From Flavobacterium sp. 245 (GTDB lineage: Bacteria > Bacteroidota > Bacteroidia > Flavobacteriales > Flavobacteriaceae): 64,000 nucleotides of DNA. The stretch's first letter is position 1; each line of letters starts with the position of its first letter. The stretch spans positions 542,809 through 606,808 of the forward strand of contig NZ_SNXB01000003.1 of the NCBI RefSeq assembly GCF_004362055.1, written 5' to 3'. The translations under genes and the position numbers were made by a program. Shown one piece after another: positions 26,429 to 34,952 of this stretch. The notes below the pieces were generated by a model. The model was not told where the DNA came from and searched no databases. It saw nothing but the letters and a program-made list of their open reading frames with translations.

Positions 26429-27232
26429 TTAATTTAAAATATAGCGTTGTACAACTTCAGCAACTCCATCATCATTATTTGAGGCTACGATCAAATCTGC
26501 TCTGTCGCGCAATTCGGGTGTTACATTATCAACCCAAACGCCAAGGCCTGCATATTCGATCATTGTCAAATCATTTCCTGCATTTCCAACAGCAATAATT
26601 TCTTCTTGAAGAATCCCTAATTTATCTGCCAGAAGTTTCAAACTTGCTGCTTTATCAATTCCTTGCTGTGCCGCTTCAAGGAAAAAAGGTTTTGACATTG
26701 AAACACTTAAATGTGGCATTTTAGCCTTCAAATCATTTTCTAATTCCTTTAATTCAGAAGGTTCTTTCAACAAAATACATTTTACAGCTGGCCGGTCTAC
26801 ATAATCCTTAAAACTAGAAACCATCAAATGGGGCATACCGGTGATCTCTTTTTCAATTTCTATGAATTCAGAATCGGTTTCACTAATAATTTCATCGTCT
26901 AAATAGGTGATGATATGTGTATTCATTTTCACGCTGTAATCATACAATTCGTGAATTTGTTCAACGGTTAATTTCTGTTCAAATAAAACAAGATCATCTT
27001 TTACGCGGCTGATAATTGCCCCGTTAAACGAAATCATGTACGAATCGTTTTTATCCAGTTCAAGCTCTTTTGCATAAGCTGTCATTGCCGAAGTTGGCCG
27101 GCCAGAAGCTAAAACCACATAAACTCCTTTTGCCTGAGCTTCTAATAATACTTTTTTATTTAAATCTGAAATTCTATGATCGTCTGTCAACAAGGTATCA
27201 TCCATGTCGAGCACTAACATTTTGTATTGCAT
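26429..27232 (-). CDS. Cof-type HAD-IIB phosphatase
   Basis: I start at the ATG at 27232 (267 aa). The frame extends upstream, but that part is derived from a repeat array and not conserved-looking. Motif I is LDMDDTLL (Asp9 and Asp11), motif II is ASGRPTSA, motif III is the Lys in GIDKAASLKLL, and motif IV is GNAGNDLTMIEYAG. Cof/HAD-IIB enzymes remove phosphate from sugar phosphates or cofactors such as FMN and PLP in the cytoplasm. The usual GDxxND is GNAGND here, so one acidic residue is replaced. The substrate is unknown. Confidence 0.9.
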   Translation of the reverse strand: MQYKMLVLDMDDTLLTDDHRISDLNKKVLLEAQAKGVYVVLASGRPTSAMTAYAKELELDKNDSYMISFNGAIISRVKDDLVLFEQKLTVEQIHELYDYSVKMNTHIITYLDDEIISETDSEFIEIEKEITGMPHLMVSSFKDYVDRPAVKCILLKEPSELKELENDLKAKMPHLSVSMSKPFFLEAAQQGIDKAASLKLLADKLGILQEEIIAVGNAGNDLTMIEYAGLGVWVDNVTPELRDRADLIVASNNDDGVAEVVQRYILN

Positions 27233-27241
27233 ATTTTTTTT

Positions 27242-27358
27242 AGTTTTCAGTCGCAGTCTCAGTTGACAGTATTGCAACTGTTAACTAAGACTGATTACTT
27301 TTACTTACTTTACATCAATCGGTTTTCTGTACTGAGACTGAAAACTGAGACTGAAGAC
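27242..27358. repeat. Inverted arms of CTGANA(A)-type 6-7-bp units
   Basis: The left arm 27242-27270 (units around TTTCAGT, GCAGTCTCAGT) faces the right arm 27331-27358 (CTGAGA, CTGAAAA, CTGAGA, CTGAAGA). Unit spacing alternates 6 and 7 bp. It lies between the HAD gene and the DUF2007 gene, both on the minus strand. Confidence 0.7.
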
Positions 27359-27362
27359 TTTC

Positions 27363-27581
27363 CTAAATACTCATTCTGAAATCTTCGATAACCGGATTTG
27401 CTTTTGCAAAATCGGTTTCTTGAATAAAAACCTCAACGGCTAAATCTGTTCCGCCAAAACCTCCTAAACGAGCTGATTGAATATTATCTTTTTTTACTGT
27501 TTCTACTCCAGCTTCTTCTAATCTTTCTTGCAAAGCAATTGCTAAAACTTCGCTTCCTGAAAACACCTTCATTAATCCCAT
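27363..27581 (-). CDS. DUF2007 small protein (putative signal-transducing/PII-like fold)
   Basis: This 72-aa protein matches the DUF2007 pattern: MKVFSGSEVLAIALQERLEEAGVETVKKDN, then GGTDLAVEVFIQETDFAKANPVIEDF. Proteins of this family are small alpha/beta domains with no defined reaction. It starts 20 bp after the alpha/beta hydrolase gene on the same strand and may be co-transcribed with it. Met1 and Met4 are both possible starts. Confidence 0.83.
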   Translation of the reverse strand: MGLMKVFSGSEVLAIALQERLEEAGVETVKKDNIQSARLGGFGGTDLAVEVFIQETDFAKANPVIEDFRMSI

Positions 27582-27601
27582 GACATTATATTTTTTATTA
27601 T

Positions 27602-28411
27602 TTATTGTAATATTACTTTTAATTGTTCTTGAAAACTTTCATTTTCATTCATTCCAATATGACCTTGCCCTTTTAAAAGATACAAATGACCTTTAGAATC
27701 TAAAATTTTACTTAGTCTGACCGAATTTTGAACTGGAATCAATTGATCATCTAATCCATGAAAAATATAAATTGGCGCTTTGAGTTTTGGAAGATATTGA
27801 TAGGTTTCTAAATGAAACTTTTTCATAAAATCAGGAAAAAATCGAACTCGAGTTCGAGATAATTCCGTGAAACTAAAATAAGGAGACTGAAGAATTAGTG
27901 CTTTCGGTTTATTTTCTGAAGCTAAAATAGCCGCCAATCCTGAACCAATAGAATAACCCGCAATAATAATTTTATTCTCGGGATACCTTTCAGCTAATTT
28001 TTTATAAACTGCTGCAACATCTTTATTTAACTGTTCTTCGTTTTCAATTTCGCCTTCGCTTTTCCCAAAACTCCTATAATCTAAAATAAAAATATCATAT
28101 CCTAAATTGGTATAGGTTTTCGCAATTTTACCCCAAGTTTCAAGTGTTCCGGCATTTCCATGAAGATAAAACACAAGACCTTTCGAATTTTCAGCCTTAA
28201 ACAACAAGCCATTTAAATTTACGCCATCGAAAGATTTGACATTCAGTTCTTCAAATGGACTTTCATACTCAAATTTATATTCTTTTGGAAGCGCTGTATT
28301 CTGAAAAACCATTCCAACCTGATTAAAATATACGTAAGAAACTATAATTACATAAATTATTGCGAAAAATACCAGAAGTGCAATCGTCAAAAATTTAAGT
28401 GTTTTTATCAT
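27602..28411 (-). CDS. Membrane-anchored alpha/beta hydrolase
   Basis: This 269-aa protein has one N-terminal membrane helix (about 8-30) and an alpha/beta-hydrolase domain. The oxyanion segment is FYLHGNAGT, the nucleophile elbow is GYSIGSG (Ser near residue 152), and the late catalytic region is IFHGLDDQLIPV and GQGHIGM, giving Asp and His. This resembles the BEM46/ABHD13 group of membrane-tethered serine hydrolases. The substrate, probably an ester or lipid, is unknown. It is upstream of the DUF2007 gene. Confidence 0.87.
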   Translation of the reverse strand: MIKTLKFLTIALLVFFAIIYVIIVSYVYFNQVGMVFQNTALPKEYKFEYESPFEELNVKSFDGVNLNGLLFKAENSKGLVFYLHGNAGTLETWGKIAKTYTNLGYDIFILDYRSFGKSEGEIENEEQLNKDVAAVYKKLAERYPENKIIIAGYSIGSGLAAILASENKPKALILQSPYFSFTELSRTRVRFFPDFMKKFHLETYQYLPKLKAPIYIFHGLDDQLIPVQNSVRLSKILDSKGHLYLLKGQGHIGMNENESFQEQLKVILQ

Positions 28412-28436
28412 TTATATACATCCAGATTAGTTTTTC

Positions 28437-28490
28437 CAGTCTCCATTTTCAGTGTTCAGTCCAGCACTGTAAACTGAGACTGCGACTGAC
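28437..28490. repeat. Inverted arms of CAGT/ACTG-type units
   Basis: The left arm 28437-28462 (CCAGTCTCC, TTTTCAGTGTTCAGTCC) and the right arm 28466-28490 (ACTGTAAACTGAGACTGCGACTG) form a compact hairpin in the 82-bp gap between the DEAD-type gene stop and the hydrolase start. It is the same class as 27242-27358, 38241-38304 and 58239-58300. Confidence 0.65.
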
Positions 28491-28493
28491 AAC

Positions 28494-29156
28494 TTATTCC
28501 TCCTCTACGTCCTCTTCCTCTTCATCAAGTTCTTCCTCACCTTCTTCATCCATATCAAATAAATAAGGTTCGACCAGCATTTTATCTGCCAAAATTTCAA
28601 TTCTTTCTGTCAGCGTTTCAGCAAAAATAATTCGCTGTGTTTTTGCAATACTGTTCGAAATACGCATAATTTTAGTATCATGACGTAATTTCAAAATAGG
28701 ATCAGCATCATCTAAAATAAACATTTTAAGACGATTTACATTGTAACCAGCCGTACTGAACATGTCGTTTAGTTTAATTGGTGTTCCAATTAAAACATCA
28801 ATTCCTGTTGAAATATAGTTTTTATCATAGTCCATATCACCTTTGTCATGAACACCATAAACTTCTAGATTGGTATATTTTCCATACTTCTCAAAAAGTT
28901 CTTCCATTGCCAACACCTTTTCTTTGTCTTCAACAATAATTAAAGCACGCGGAGATTCTTCTGTTTTTCCTGCTAATTGCTGAATCACATTTAATACAAT
29001 TGTTGTACTTTTTCCGCTTTTTTCAGGAGAAATAATTATACAATCAGCACCACTTTTTATAGTCGAAAAAGTTTCCATCTGCAAAACATTTGCTTCTGTT
29101 AAACCATTTTCAATTAGTCCGTCCTGTAGTTTCTCGTTTATTTTTTTTAGTTTCAT
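28494..29156 (-). CDS. Solo DEAD-box-like RecA1 domain with an acidic tail (no helicase C-domain)
   Basis: This 220-aa protein aligns by eye with the first RecA-like domain of DEAD-box RNA helicases: a Q-motif-like start (NGLTEANVLQMETFSTIKSGAD), a P-loop SPEKSGKST, a GIDVLIGTP motif Ib-like stretch, motif II altered to LDDAD, and FAETLTERI in place of SAT. The second RecA domain, required for helicase activity, is absent. The protein ends in a run of Glu and Asp. ATP binding may remain, but unwinding is unlikely. It may be a regulatory or RNA-binding relic. It is a complete ORF with normal start and stop, not a frameshift. Confidence 0.8.
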   Translation of the reverse strand: MKLKKINEKLQDGLIENGLTEANVLQMETFSTIKSGADCIIISPEKSGKSTTIVLNVIQQLAGKTEESPRALIIVEDKEKVLAMEELFEKYGKYTNLEVYGVHDKGDMDYDKNYISTGIDVLIGTPIKLNDMFSTAGYNVNRLKMFILDDADPILKLRHDTKIMRISNSIAKTQRIIFAETLTERIEILADKMLVEPYLFDMDEEGEEELDEEEEDVEEE

Positions 29157-29164
29157 TTTTTTTT

Positions 29165-29256
29165 AGCTTTAGGCTTTAGGCTATAAGCTTTAGGCCAAAA
29201 TTATTTAGTTTCTACAAAAGCTTAAAGCCTAAAGCTTATAGCTTAAAGCGCGAAGC
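29165..29256. repeat. Inverted heptamer arms, CTTTAGG / CCTAAAG type
   Basis: Left arm 29165-29195: CTTTAGG, CTTTAGG, CTATAAG, CTTTAGG spaced 7 bp. Right arm 29219-29256: CTTAAAG, CCTAAAG, CTTATAG, CTTAAAG spaced 7 bp. The internal variant unit (CTATAAG against CTTATAG) is mirrored in both arms, so the arms are true inverted copies. It fills the gap between the DEAD-type and sigma-54-activator genes. Confidence 0.85.
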
Positions 29257-29257
29257 A

Positions 29258-30421
29258 TTATTTGCTTGCGAACATTTTTACGTCATTTTCTGAGATTTCG
29301 TTTCCTCCTAAAATGATTAATCTTTCAACAACATTTCGAAGTTCACGAATATTTCCAGTCCAATCGTATTCTTGCAATAATTGTATGGCTTGCGCCGAAA
29401 ATACCTTAATTACATTTCCTTGTTCCGAAGCAATTTTCTCTGCAAAATGTCTGATCAAAGCCGGAATATCATCGCGTCTTTCATTCAAAGGTGGGACTTT
29501 TATTAGAATTACAGCCAAACGATGGTATAAATCTTCACGGAAACGACCTTCGGCAATTTCTGTTTTTAAGTCTTTATTGGTCGCGGCAACTACTCGTACA
29601 TCAACTTTAATATCTTTATCGGCACCAACTCTGGTAATCATACTTTCCTGAAGCGCACGTAAAACTTTTGCTTGCGCCGAAAGACTCATATCACCAATCT
29701 CATCTAAGAAAATAGTTCCTTTATCAGCTGCTTCAAACTTTCCAGCGCGATCTTTCACAGCCGATGTAAAAGCACCTTTTACGTGCCCAAACAATTCACT
29801 TTCGATCAATTCACTCGGAATCGCCGCGCAGTTCACTTCGATTAAAGGAAAGTTAGCGCGCTCACTTTTTTCGTGTAATTGATGCGCTACTAGTTCTTTT
29901 CCAGTTCCGTTTGGCCCTGTAATTAGAACTCTGGCTTCGGTTTGAGCTACTTTATCAATCATCACTTTAATATGATTTATAGATTCGCTCTCACCTATCA
30001 TCTCGTAATTTTTGCTAACCTTTTTCTTCAGAATTTTATTTTCAACAACTAATTGTTTTTTGTCTAAAGCATTACGAACCGTATTTAATAAACGATTTAA
30101 ATCTGGCGGTTTTGAGATGTAATCAAAAGCCCCTAAGCGCATGGTATGAATTGCCGTTTCCATATCGCCATGACCCGAAATCATGACCATAGGAATTTCT
30201 GGTTTTATCTTTTTTACTTCTTCTAAAACCTCAACACCATCCATTTTTGGCATTTTGATGTCGCACAAAACCAAATCGTAATCGTTGTTTTTTATTTTGT
30301 CAAGTCCGGCAACACCATCTTCTGCTTCATCTACCTGATACGAATCATTTTCTTCTGATAAAATCTTTACCAAAACGCGTCTGATCGCTGCTTCGTCTTC
30401 AATAATTAGTATTTTACTCAT
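29258..30421 (-). CDS. Response regulator with sigma-54-type AAA+ domain but no C-terminal DNA-binding domain
   Basis: This 387-aa protein has a receiver domain (1-120; phospho-acceptor Asp54 in VLCDIKMP) and a sigma-54 activator AAA+ domain (about 140-375). In the latter the Walker A is GPNGTGKE (169-176), the sigma-contact loop is GAFTSA (216-221; usual form GAFTGA), and Walker B is GTIFLDEIGDM. The protein ends just after the lid helix (IRELRNVVERLI, then NEISENDVKMFASK). The Fis-type helix-turn-helix of NtrC proteins is missing. It probably activates sigma-54 promoters from solution or through a partner. No sensor kinase is adjacent. Confidence 0.92.
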   Translation of the reverse strand: MSKILIIEDEAAIRRVLVKILSEENDSYQVDEAEDGVAGLDKIKNNDYDLVLCDIKMPKMDGVEVLEEVKKIKPEIPMVMISGHGDMETAIHTMRLGAFDYISKPPDLNRLLNTVRNALDKKQLVVENKILKKKVSKNYEMIGESESINHIKVMIDKVAQTEARVLITGPNGTGKELVAHQLHEKSERANFPLIEVNCAAIPSELIESELFGHVKGAFTSAVKDRAGKFEAADKGTIFLDEIGDMSLSAQAKVLRALQESMITRVGADKDIKVDVRVVAATNKDLKTEIAEGRFREDLYHRLAVILIKVPPLNERRDDIPALIRHFAEKIASEQGNVIKVFSAQAIQLLQEYDWTGNIRELRNVVERLIILGGNEISENDVKMFASK

Positions 30422-30429
30422 TTTTTTTA

Positions 30430-30520
30430 AGATACTAAGATGCTAAGACCCTGAGATTCTGAGTTTTTTTAAGCTAAAATCTTAGCATCTCAGGATCTTA
30501 GAAACTTAGAATCTCTAAGG
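30430..30520. repeat. Inverted octamer arms, CTAAGANN / NNTCTTAG type
   Basis: Left arm 30430-30465 (ACTAAGAT, GCTAAGAC, CCTGAGAT, TCTGAGTT) and right arm 30476-30520 (AATCTTAG, CATCTCAG, GATCTTAG, AAACTTAG). The units are 8 bp. The CTGAG variant is mirrored as CTCAG in the other arm. It lies between the ABC permease stop and the response-regulator start. Confidence 0.85.
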
Positions 30521-31837
30521 TTAATATTTAAGCCATCTATACAATTCCTTCCAAGTTGGTTTTTTACCGTACATTAAAATACCTACTCGGTAAATTTTTG
30601 CAGCGAACCAAACCACAAGGAAAAAGGTAGCAAACAATAATGATACCGAAATTGCAATTTGCCACCACGGCACGCCAAACGGAATACGCATTAACATAAC
30701 TATTGGCGACGTAAGCGGAATCATTGAAAATGCAACTGCAACAGTTCCGTGCGGATCATTTACAACCGTGAAAAATCCGATGTATACACTTAAAATTAAA
30801 GGCATTAATATTGGCAAAAGAAACTGCTGCGAATCTGTTTGATTGTCAACCGCTGCTCCAATTGCGGCATAAAATGAACTGTATAGAAAATAGCCTCCAA
30901 TAAAATAAACTACGAAACCAATTATAATACTGGCAATTGGCAGATTCCATAATTCGGCAATATACATTTGTGCTGAACCTGAAAGTTCATGTTGAGCAGA
31001 TTGCATTAATTCTGGAGAAATTCTCGCTGTTGGTCCAACATTTACGCCAAAAAATGCCGAAGCCGCAAACATTAATCCTAAACCAATAATTGCCCAAATC
31101 ATAAACTGTAAAATTCCGGCCAATGAAGTTCCGACAATTTTACCAATCATTAATTGAAATGGTTTTACAGATGAAATAATGATTTCGATAATTCGGTTTG
31201 TTTTTTCCTCAATTACACTTCTCATTACCATATTTCCGTAGATAATAATGAACATCATAATCAAATAACCAAATGCGCCGCCTATTCCAATTTTTATTTC
31301 ATTTAAACCTTTTAAGCTTTCTTCTCCCGAAGCTTTAACCAAATGAATGTTTACATTTGACTGCGCTTTTTGAATAGCTAAAGTATCTAGTTTTGCTTCT
31401 TCGAGATTTAACTTTGTAATTTTTGTTCCGATGATGTCCTGCGTGTTTTCTATAAAAGAAATACTCGGACTATTATTGGAAATAAATTCAATTTTACTTT
31501 CTAAATCTTTTGAACTATTTGTTTTCGGGATCACAATTAAACCGCTGAAATTTTCTTTTGTAATACTGTCTTTTAAGGCTTTTATATCGATTTCAGATAG
31601 ATTCAGATATTTATACTCTCCGTTTTTCTTGTTTTGTTTTACAAAATCATTGGCAAATAGTCCGGTTTCATCGTGAATTGCAATACGTTTTGTTTCAGCC
31701 TTCATTGAACTCAAATAGCCGATAAAAACAGCTATCGCCACAAATAAAAGCGGACTCAAAAAAGTCATGACAACAAAAGATTTATTGCGAACTTTGGCAA
31801 TAAATTCTCTTTTTATAATTAATGAAATTATACTCAT
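30521..31837 (-). CDS. ABC-2 type transporter permease (NatB-like)
   Basis: This 438-aa membrane protein has one N-terminal helix (about 22-45), a large periplasmic domain (about 50-180) and a cluster of five or six C-terminal helices (from about 188). This is the NatB/ABC-2 permease layout. The signature segment is MVMRSVIEEKTNRIIEIIISSVKPFQLMIGKIVG. It pairs with the ATPase gene directly upstream (31928-32848) to form an exporter. NatAB exports Na+ in Bacillus; many relatives export drugs or lipids, so the substrate is open. Confidence 0.9.
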   Translation of the reverse strand: MSIISLIIKREFIAKVRNKSFVVMTFLSPLLFVAIAVFIGYLSSMKAETKRIAIHDETGLFANDFVKQNKKNGEYKYLNLSEIDIKALKDSITKENFSGLIVIPKTNSSKDLESKIEFISNNSPSISFIENTQDIIGTKITKLNLEEAKLDTLAIQKAQSNVNIHLVKASGEESLKGLNEIKIGIGGAFGYLIMMFIIIYGNMVMRSVIEEKTNRIIEIIISSVKPFQLMIGKIVGTSLAGILQFMIWAIIGLGLMFAASAFFGVNVGPTARISPELMQSAQHELSGSAQMYIAELWNLPIASIIIGFVVYFIGGYFLYSSFYAAIGAAVDNQTDSQQFLLPILMPLILSVYIGFFTVVNDPHGTVAVAFSMIPLTSPIVMLMRIPFGVPWWQIAISVSLLFATFFLVVWFAAKIYRVGILMYGKKPTWKELYRWLKY

Positions 31838-31841
31838 TTAT

Positions 31842-31932
31842 TTTAGATTGTTAGATTTTTAGACTTCTTAGATTGTTAGATTGTTGGCATAGTCTAAAGA
31901 TCTAAACCATTCTAACGATCTAAAGATCTATC
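31842..31932. repeat. Inverted octamer arms, TTAGATTN / NATCTAAN type
   Basis: The left arm 31842-31886 has TTAGATTG, TTAGATTT, TTAGACTT units spaced about 8 bp. The right arm 31890-31932 has TCTAAAGA and TCTAAACC units. It lies between the ABC ATPase stop (31928) and the permease start, so it sits inside a probable operon rather than at its end. Confidence 0.75.
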
Positions 31933-32848
31933 CAGTTACTGTTTGAATAAAAATATCGTTTACACTCGGAATTTTTTCTACAAAATGAGTTACTTGCCCT
32001 CTTTGTGTCAAAAGATGCAGCAATTCATTTGGTGTCGCATTTCCTATTTGGATGTCTAATTTTAAATCATCATTCAAAGATTTAAAATTTGCCGGTGCAA
32101 CAGTAAATTTCTGTGTAATATCATACATTAAGCCTTCAACATTGTCAGTCAAAATTCCAACTTCAAAACTGTTCGTTTTAAATTGGCGTTTTACATCACT
32201 TACTTTTCCTTCGATTAATTTATTCGATTTATGAATTAAAGCAATATGATCGCAAAGTTCTTCAACGCTTTCCATTCGGTGCGTTGAAAATATAATGGTT
32301 GCTCCTTGTTCTTTCAATGCCAAAATTTCGTCTTTAATGACATTTGCATTTACGGGATCAAAACCCGAAAAAGGTTCATCAAAAATCAATAATTTAGGTT
32401 TGTGCAAAACGCAAACCACAAACTGAATTTTCTGTGCCATTCCTTTAGAAAGTTCCTGAATTTTCTTGTTCCACCAACCTTGGATTCCCAAACGATCAAA
32501 CCAATATTCTAATTGCAGTTTCGCCTCGGCTTTAGAAAGTCCTTTCATCTGTGCTAAATACAAACATTGTTCTCCCACTTTCATTGAAGTATACAACCCT
32601 CTTTCTTCAGGAAGATAACCAATAGTCTGTACATGTTTTGGCTGTAATTTTTCACCATCTAAAATCACTTCACCGCTATCAGGCAGTGTAATTTGATTGA
32701 TAATTCGGATAAGGGAAGTTTTTCCAGCTCCATTAGGACCTAAAAGTCCATATATACTGCCTTTTGGCACATTTAATGAAACTTCGTTAAGCGCTACATA
32801 ATCGCCATATTTTTTTACGACTTTATGTACTTCGAGTAAGTTGCTCAT
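31928..32848 (-). CDS. ABC transporter ATP-binding protein (NatA-like)
   Basis: I use the ATG at 32848 (306 aa), which gives the normal distance to the first strand (LLEVHKVVKKYGDYVAL); the frame upstream is not ABC-like. Walker A is GPNGAGKTS, the Q-loop is GYLPEERGLY, the signature is LSKGMAQ, Walker B is LLIFDEPFSG and the H-loop is STHRM. An extra C-terminal domain of about 80 residues follows the NBD, as in NatA/DUF4162-type exporters. It drives the adjacent permease. A terminator precedes it (32943-32977). Confidence 0.93.
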   Translation of the reverse strand: MSNLLEVHKVVKKYGDYVALNEVSLNVPKGSIYGLLGPNGAGKTSLIRIINQITLPDSGEVILDGEKLQPKHVQTIGYLPEERGLYTSMKVGEQCLYLAQMKGLSKAEAKLQLEYWFDRLGIQGWWNKKIQELSKGMAQKIQFVVCVLHKPKLLIFDEPFSGFDPVNANVIKDEILALKEQGATIIFSTHRMESVEELCDHIALIHKSNKLIEGKVSDVKRQFKTNSFEVGILTDNVEGLMYDITQKFTVAPANFKSLNDDLKLDIQIGNATPNELLHLLTQRGQVTHFVEKIPSVNDIFIQTVTG

Positions 32849-32942
32849 GCGATTTTTTAGATTTTCTGCGTCAATTTGACTATTGTGGCTTTGCGCCTGT
32901 AAAAGTAAATAATTCACGGCGAATCTGAGTACTAATACACAA

Positions 32943-32977
32943 AAAACCCATCCTAAATTTATGTTAGAATGGGTTTT
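32943..32977. terminator. Hairpin terminator between dnaJ and the ABC ATPase gene
   Basis: Arms AAAACCCATCCTAA and TTAGAATGGGTTTT (13 of 14 paired) with a 7-nt loop lie 34 bp after the dnaJ stop on the minus strand. It should end the grpE-dnaJ transcript. Confidence 0.8.
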
Positions 32978-33010
32978 ATATTTATTTAAACATTTTTTAA
33001 AAAGTTCAGC

Positions 33011-34120
33011 TTATGAAAACATATCTTTTACTTTTTCGAAAAATGATTTTTCTGATTTTTCAGGACTCGGTACAAAATGCTCATCGTTTAAAGCATTTTC
33101 AAAGAATTGTTTTTGCTCTTTGTTTAATGTTTTTGGTGTCCAAACATTTACGTGAACCAATAAATCTCCGCTTCCGTAACCATTGATGCTTGGAATACCT
33201 TTACCTTTTAATCTTAATATTTTTCCTGATTGAATTCCTTCTTCCAGTTTAATACGAACTTTTCCGTTGATTGCCTCAATATCTTTTGAAGCTCCTAAAA
33301 CTGCTTCTGGGAAACTAATATATAAATCATAGTGAATATTTTCACCTTCACGCTTTAAAAATTCGTGTTCAACTTCTTCAATTACTACAATTAAATCACC
33401 TGGAATACTGTTTCCTGGCGCATCGTTTCCTTTATTAGAAACTTTTAATTGCATACCGTCAACAACGCCAGCTGGGATTTTGATAGAAACTGTTTCGTCT
33501 TCTACCACCATACCCTGACCATCTGCCTCAGAAGGTTTTTTATCTAAAATTTGTCCAGAACCACCACAAGTAGGGCAAGTTGATGCTGATTGCATTCTTC
33601 CCAAAATTGTGTTTGTAACACGCATTACCTGACCTTGACCATTACAAGTCGAACAAGTTTTGTATGTCACGCCTTTAGCCTGAACCTTACGTTTTACTTT
33701 TACTTTTTTCTCAACTCCATTTGCAATCTCATCTAAAGTCAACTTTACTTTAATTCGAAGATTGCTTCCTTTAGCGCGACGAGGACCGCCTCCGCCTCCG
33801 CCAAATCCGCCAAATCCTCCACCAAAAATATCACCAAACTGGCTGAAAATGTCGTCCATATTCATACCACCATGACCACCGCCAAATCCGCCAGAACCAT
33901 CAAAAGCTTGATGTCCATACTGATCGTATTTCGCTTTTTTGTTAGGATCGCTTAAAACTTCGTAAGCTTCTGCCGCAAGTTTAAAGTTTTCTTCTGCCTC
34001 TTTGTCGCCTGGATTTTTATCCGGGTGATATTTTAAAGCACTTTTTCGGTAAGCTTTTTTAATTTCAGCAGCGTCAGCATTTTTTGAAATGCCTAGTATT
34101 TCGTAAAAATCTTTTTTCAT
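33011..34120 (-). CDS. dnaJ: Chaperone DnaJ (Hsp40) with a reduced zinc-binding domain
   Basis: This 369-aa protein is the Hsp70 co-chaperone. The J domain (1-70) carries the HPD motif at 32-34, then a Gly-rich region (about 75-112, GGFGGG repeats) and the C-terminal substrate-binding domains (IKIPAGVVDGMQLKVSNKGN, LKRKGKGIPSINGYGSGDL-like). The cysteine domain has only two CxxCxGxG repeats (CSTCNGQG and CPTCGGSG) instead of the four in E. coli DnaJ, so one zinc site is probably kept. It lies 105 bp after grpE in the same operon. Confidence 0.95.
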   Translation of the reverse strand: MKKDFYEILGISKNADAAEIKKAYRKSALKYHPDKNPGDKEAEENFKLAAEAYEVLSDPNKKAKYDQYGHQAFDGSGGFGGGHGGMNMDDIFSQFGDIFGGGFGGFGGGGGGPRRAKGSNLRIKVKLTLDEIANGVEKKVKVKRKVQAKGVTYKTCSTCNGQGQVMRVTNTILGRMQSASTCPTCGGSGQILDKKPSEADGQGMVVEDETVSIKIPAGVVDGMQLKVSNKGNDAPGNSIPGDLIVVIEEVEHEFLKREGENIHYDLYISFPEAVLGASKDIEAINGKVRIKLEEGIQSGKILRLKGKGIPSINGYGSGDLLVHVNVWTPKTLNKEQKQFFENALNDEHFVPSPEKSEKSFFEKVKDMFS

Positions 34121-34225
34121 AATTAGGTTAAATTGCTACGCCAGTTCGCTAGCGCTTGAGTCCAAATCATAAATACCAAATTCCAATCCTTAAAAACTGT
34201 CATTCAGAATCTTTATTTGTTTTTT

Positions 34226-34804
34226 TTAGTTTCCGATAACCACTTTAGGGAAACGAATAATTTTGTCTCCTAATTTGTAGCCTTTTTCAATAACATCAAC
34301 AATTTTCCCTTTTAATTTATCAGACGGAGCTGGAATTTGGGTAATTGCCTCAGCAAAATCAGCATTAAAAGCATCACCTGCTCTTACTTCAACTTGCTCT
34401 AAACCTTTAGAAACCAAAGTGCTTTTCAGCTTTTCATGAATCAACTCAACTCCTTTTTTCAGATTTTCATCATCAGATTTGTTGATCTCGACAGTCGCTC
34501 TGTCAAAATCATCTAAAACAGGAAGCATTGCTAACAAAACTTCTTGGTTTGCTGTTTTGAACAAATCGATACGCTCTTTTGAAGTTCTTTTTTTGTAATT
34601 TTCAAATTCGGCAAATAATCTCAAAAACTTATCTTTCTCTTTTGCCAAGTCTTGAGCTAATTGCTCTTCAACACTTAATTCTTCAACAATTAACTGCTCA
34701 CCGTTGGCATTGTTCTCTAACGTTACATCATCTAATTCCTGATCGAATTCTGTATTTTCCGTAGTCATATTACTTTTATTTTTAAAAATATTCTTAAACT
34801 TCAT
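34226..34804 (-). CDS. grpE: Nucleotide exchange factor GrpE
   Basis: This 192-aa protein has the GrpE pattern: an acidic disordered N-terminus (1-45), a long coiled-coil helix (EQLAQDLAKEKDKFLRLFAEFENYKKRTSKERIDLF), a four-helix segment and the C-terminal beta domain (AGDAFNADFAEAITQIPAPSD, KGYKLGDKIIRFPKVVIG). It releases ADP from DnaK. Starts at 34804 or 34768 are both possible; the first is used. It is transcribed with dnaJ from the promoter at 34828-34859. Confidence 0.94.
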   Translation of the reverse strand: MKFKNIFKNKSNMTTENTEFDQELDDVTLENNANGEQLIVEELSVEEQLAQDLAKEKDKFLRLFAEFENYKKRTSKERIDLFKTANQEVLLAMLPVLDDFDRATVEINKSDDENLKKGVELIHEKLKSTLVSKGLEQVEVRAGDAFNADFAEAITQIPAPSDKLKGKIVDVIEKGYKLGDKIIRFPKVVIGN

Positions 34805-34827
34805 TTTTTATTCTTTTTGTTGGATTG

Positions 34828-34859
34828 CAAAAGTACTGCCAAATCTTATAAAATGTCAA
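34828..34859 (-). promoter_or_regulatory. Promoter of grpE-dnaJ
   Basis: On the minus strand TTG (34857-34859) and TACTTTTG (34828-34835) are separated by 21 bp, an exact fit to the Bacteroidetes vegetative promoter. It lies 24 bp upstream of the grpE ATG. I see no CIRCE or other heat-shock operator. Confidence 0.6.
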
Positions 34860-34952
34860 ATTGTCACTTTATTAAAACTGAGCCTTTTAAAATCCAAATA
34901 TACCCTAAAAAAATTTAGTATAATTTTAAGACTATTACGTTATAGTTTATTT

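Noticed and set aside
27233..27277. N-terminal extension of the Cof-type HAD protein
   Set aside because: The extra 15 residues are encoded by repeat-array sequence upstream of the conserved LDMDDT start.
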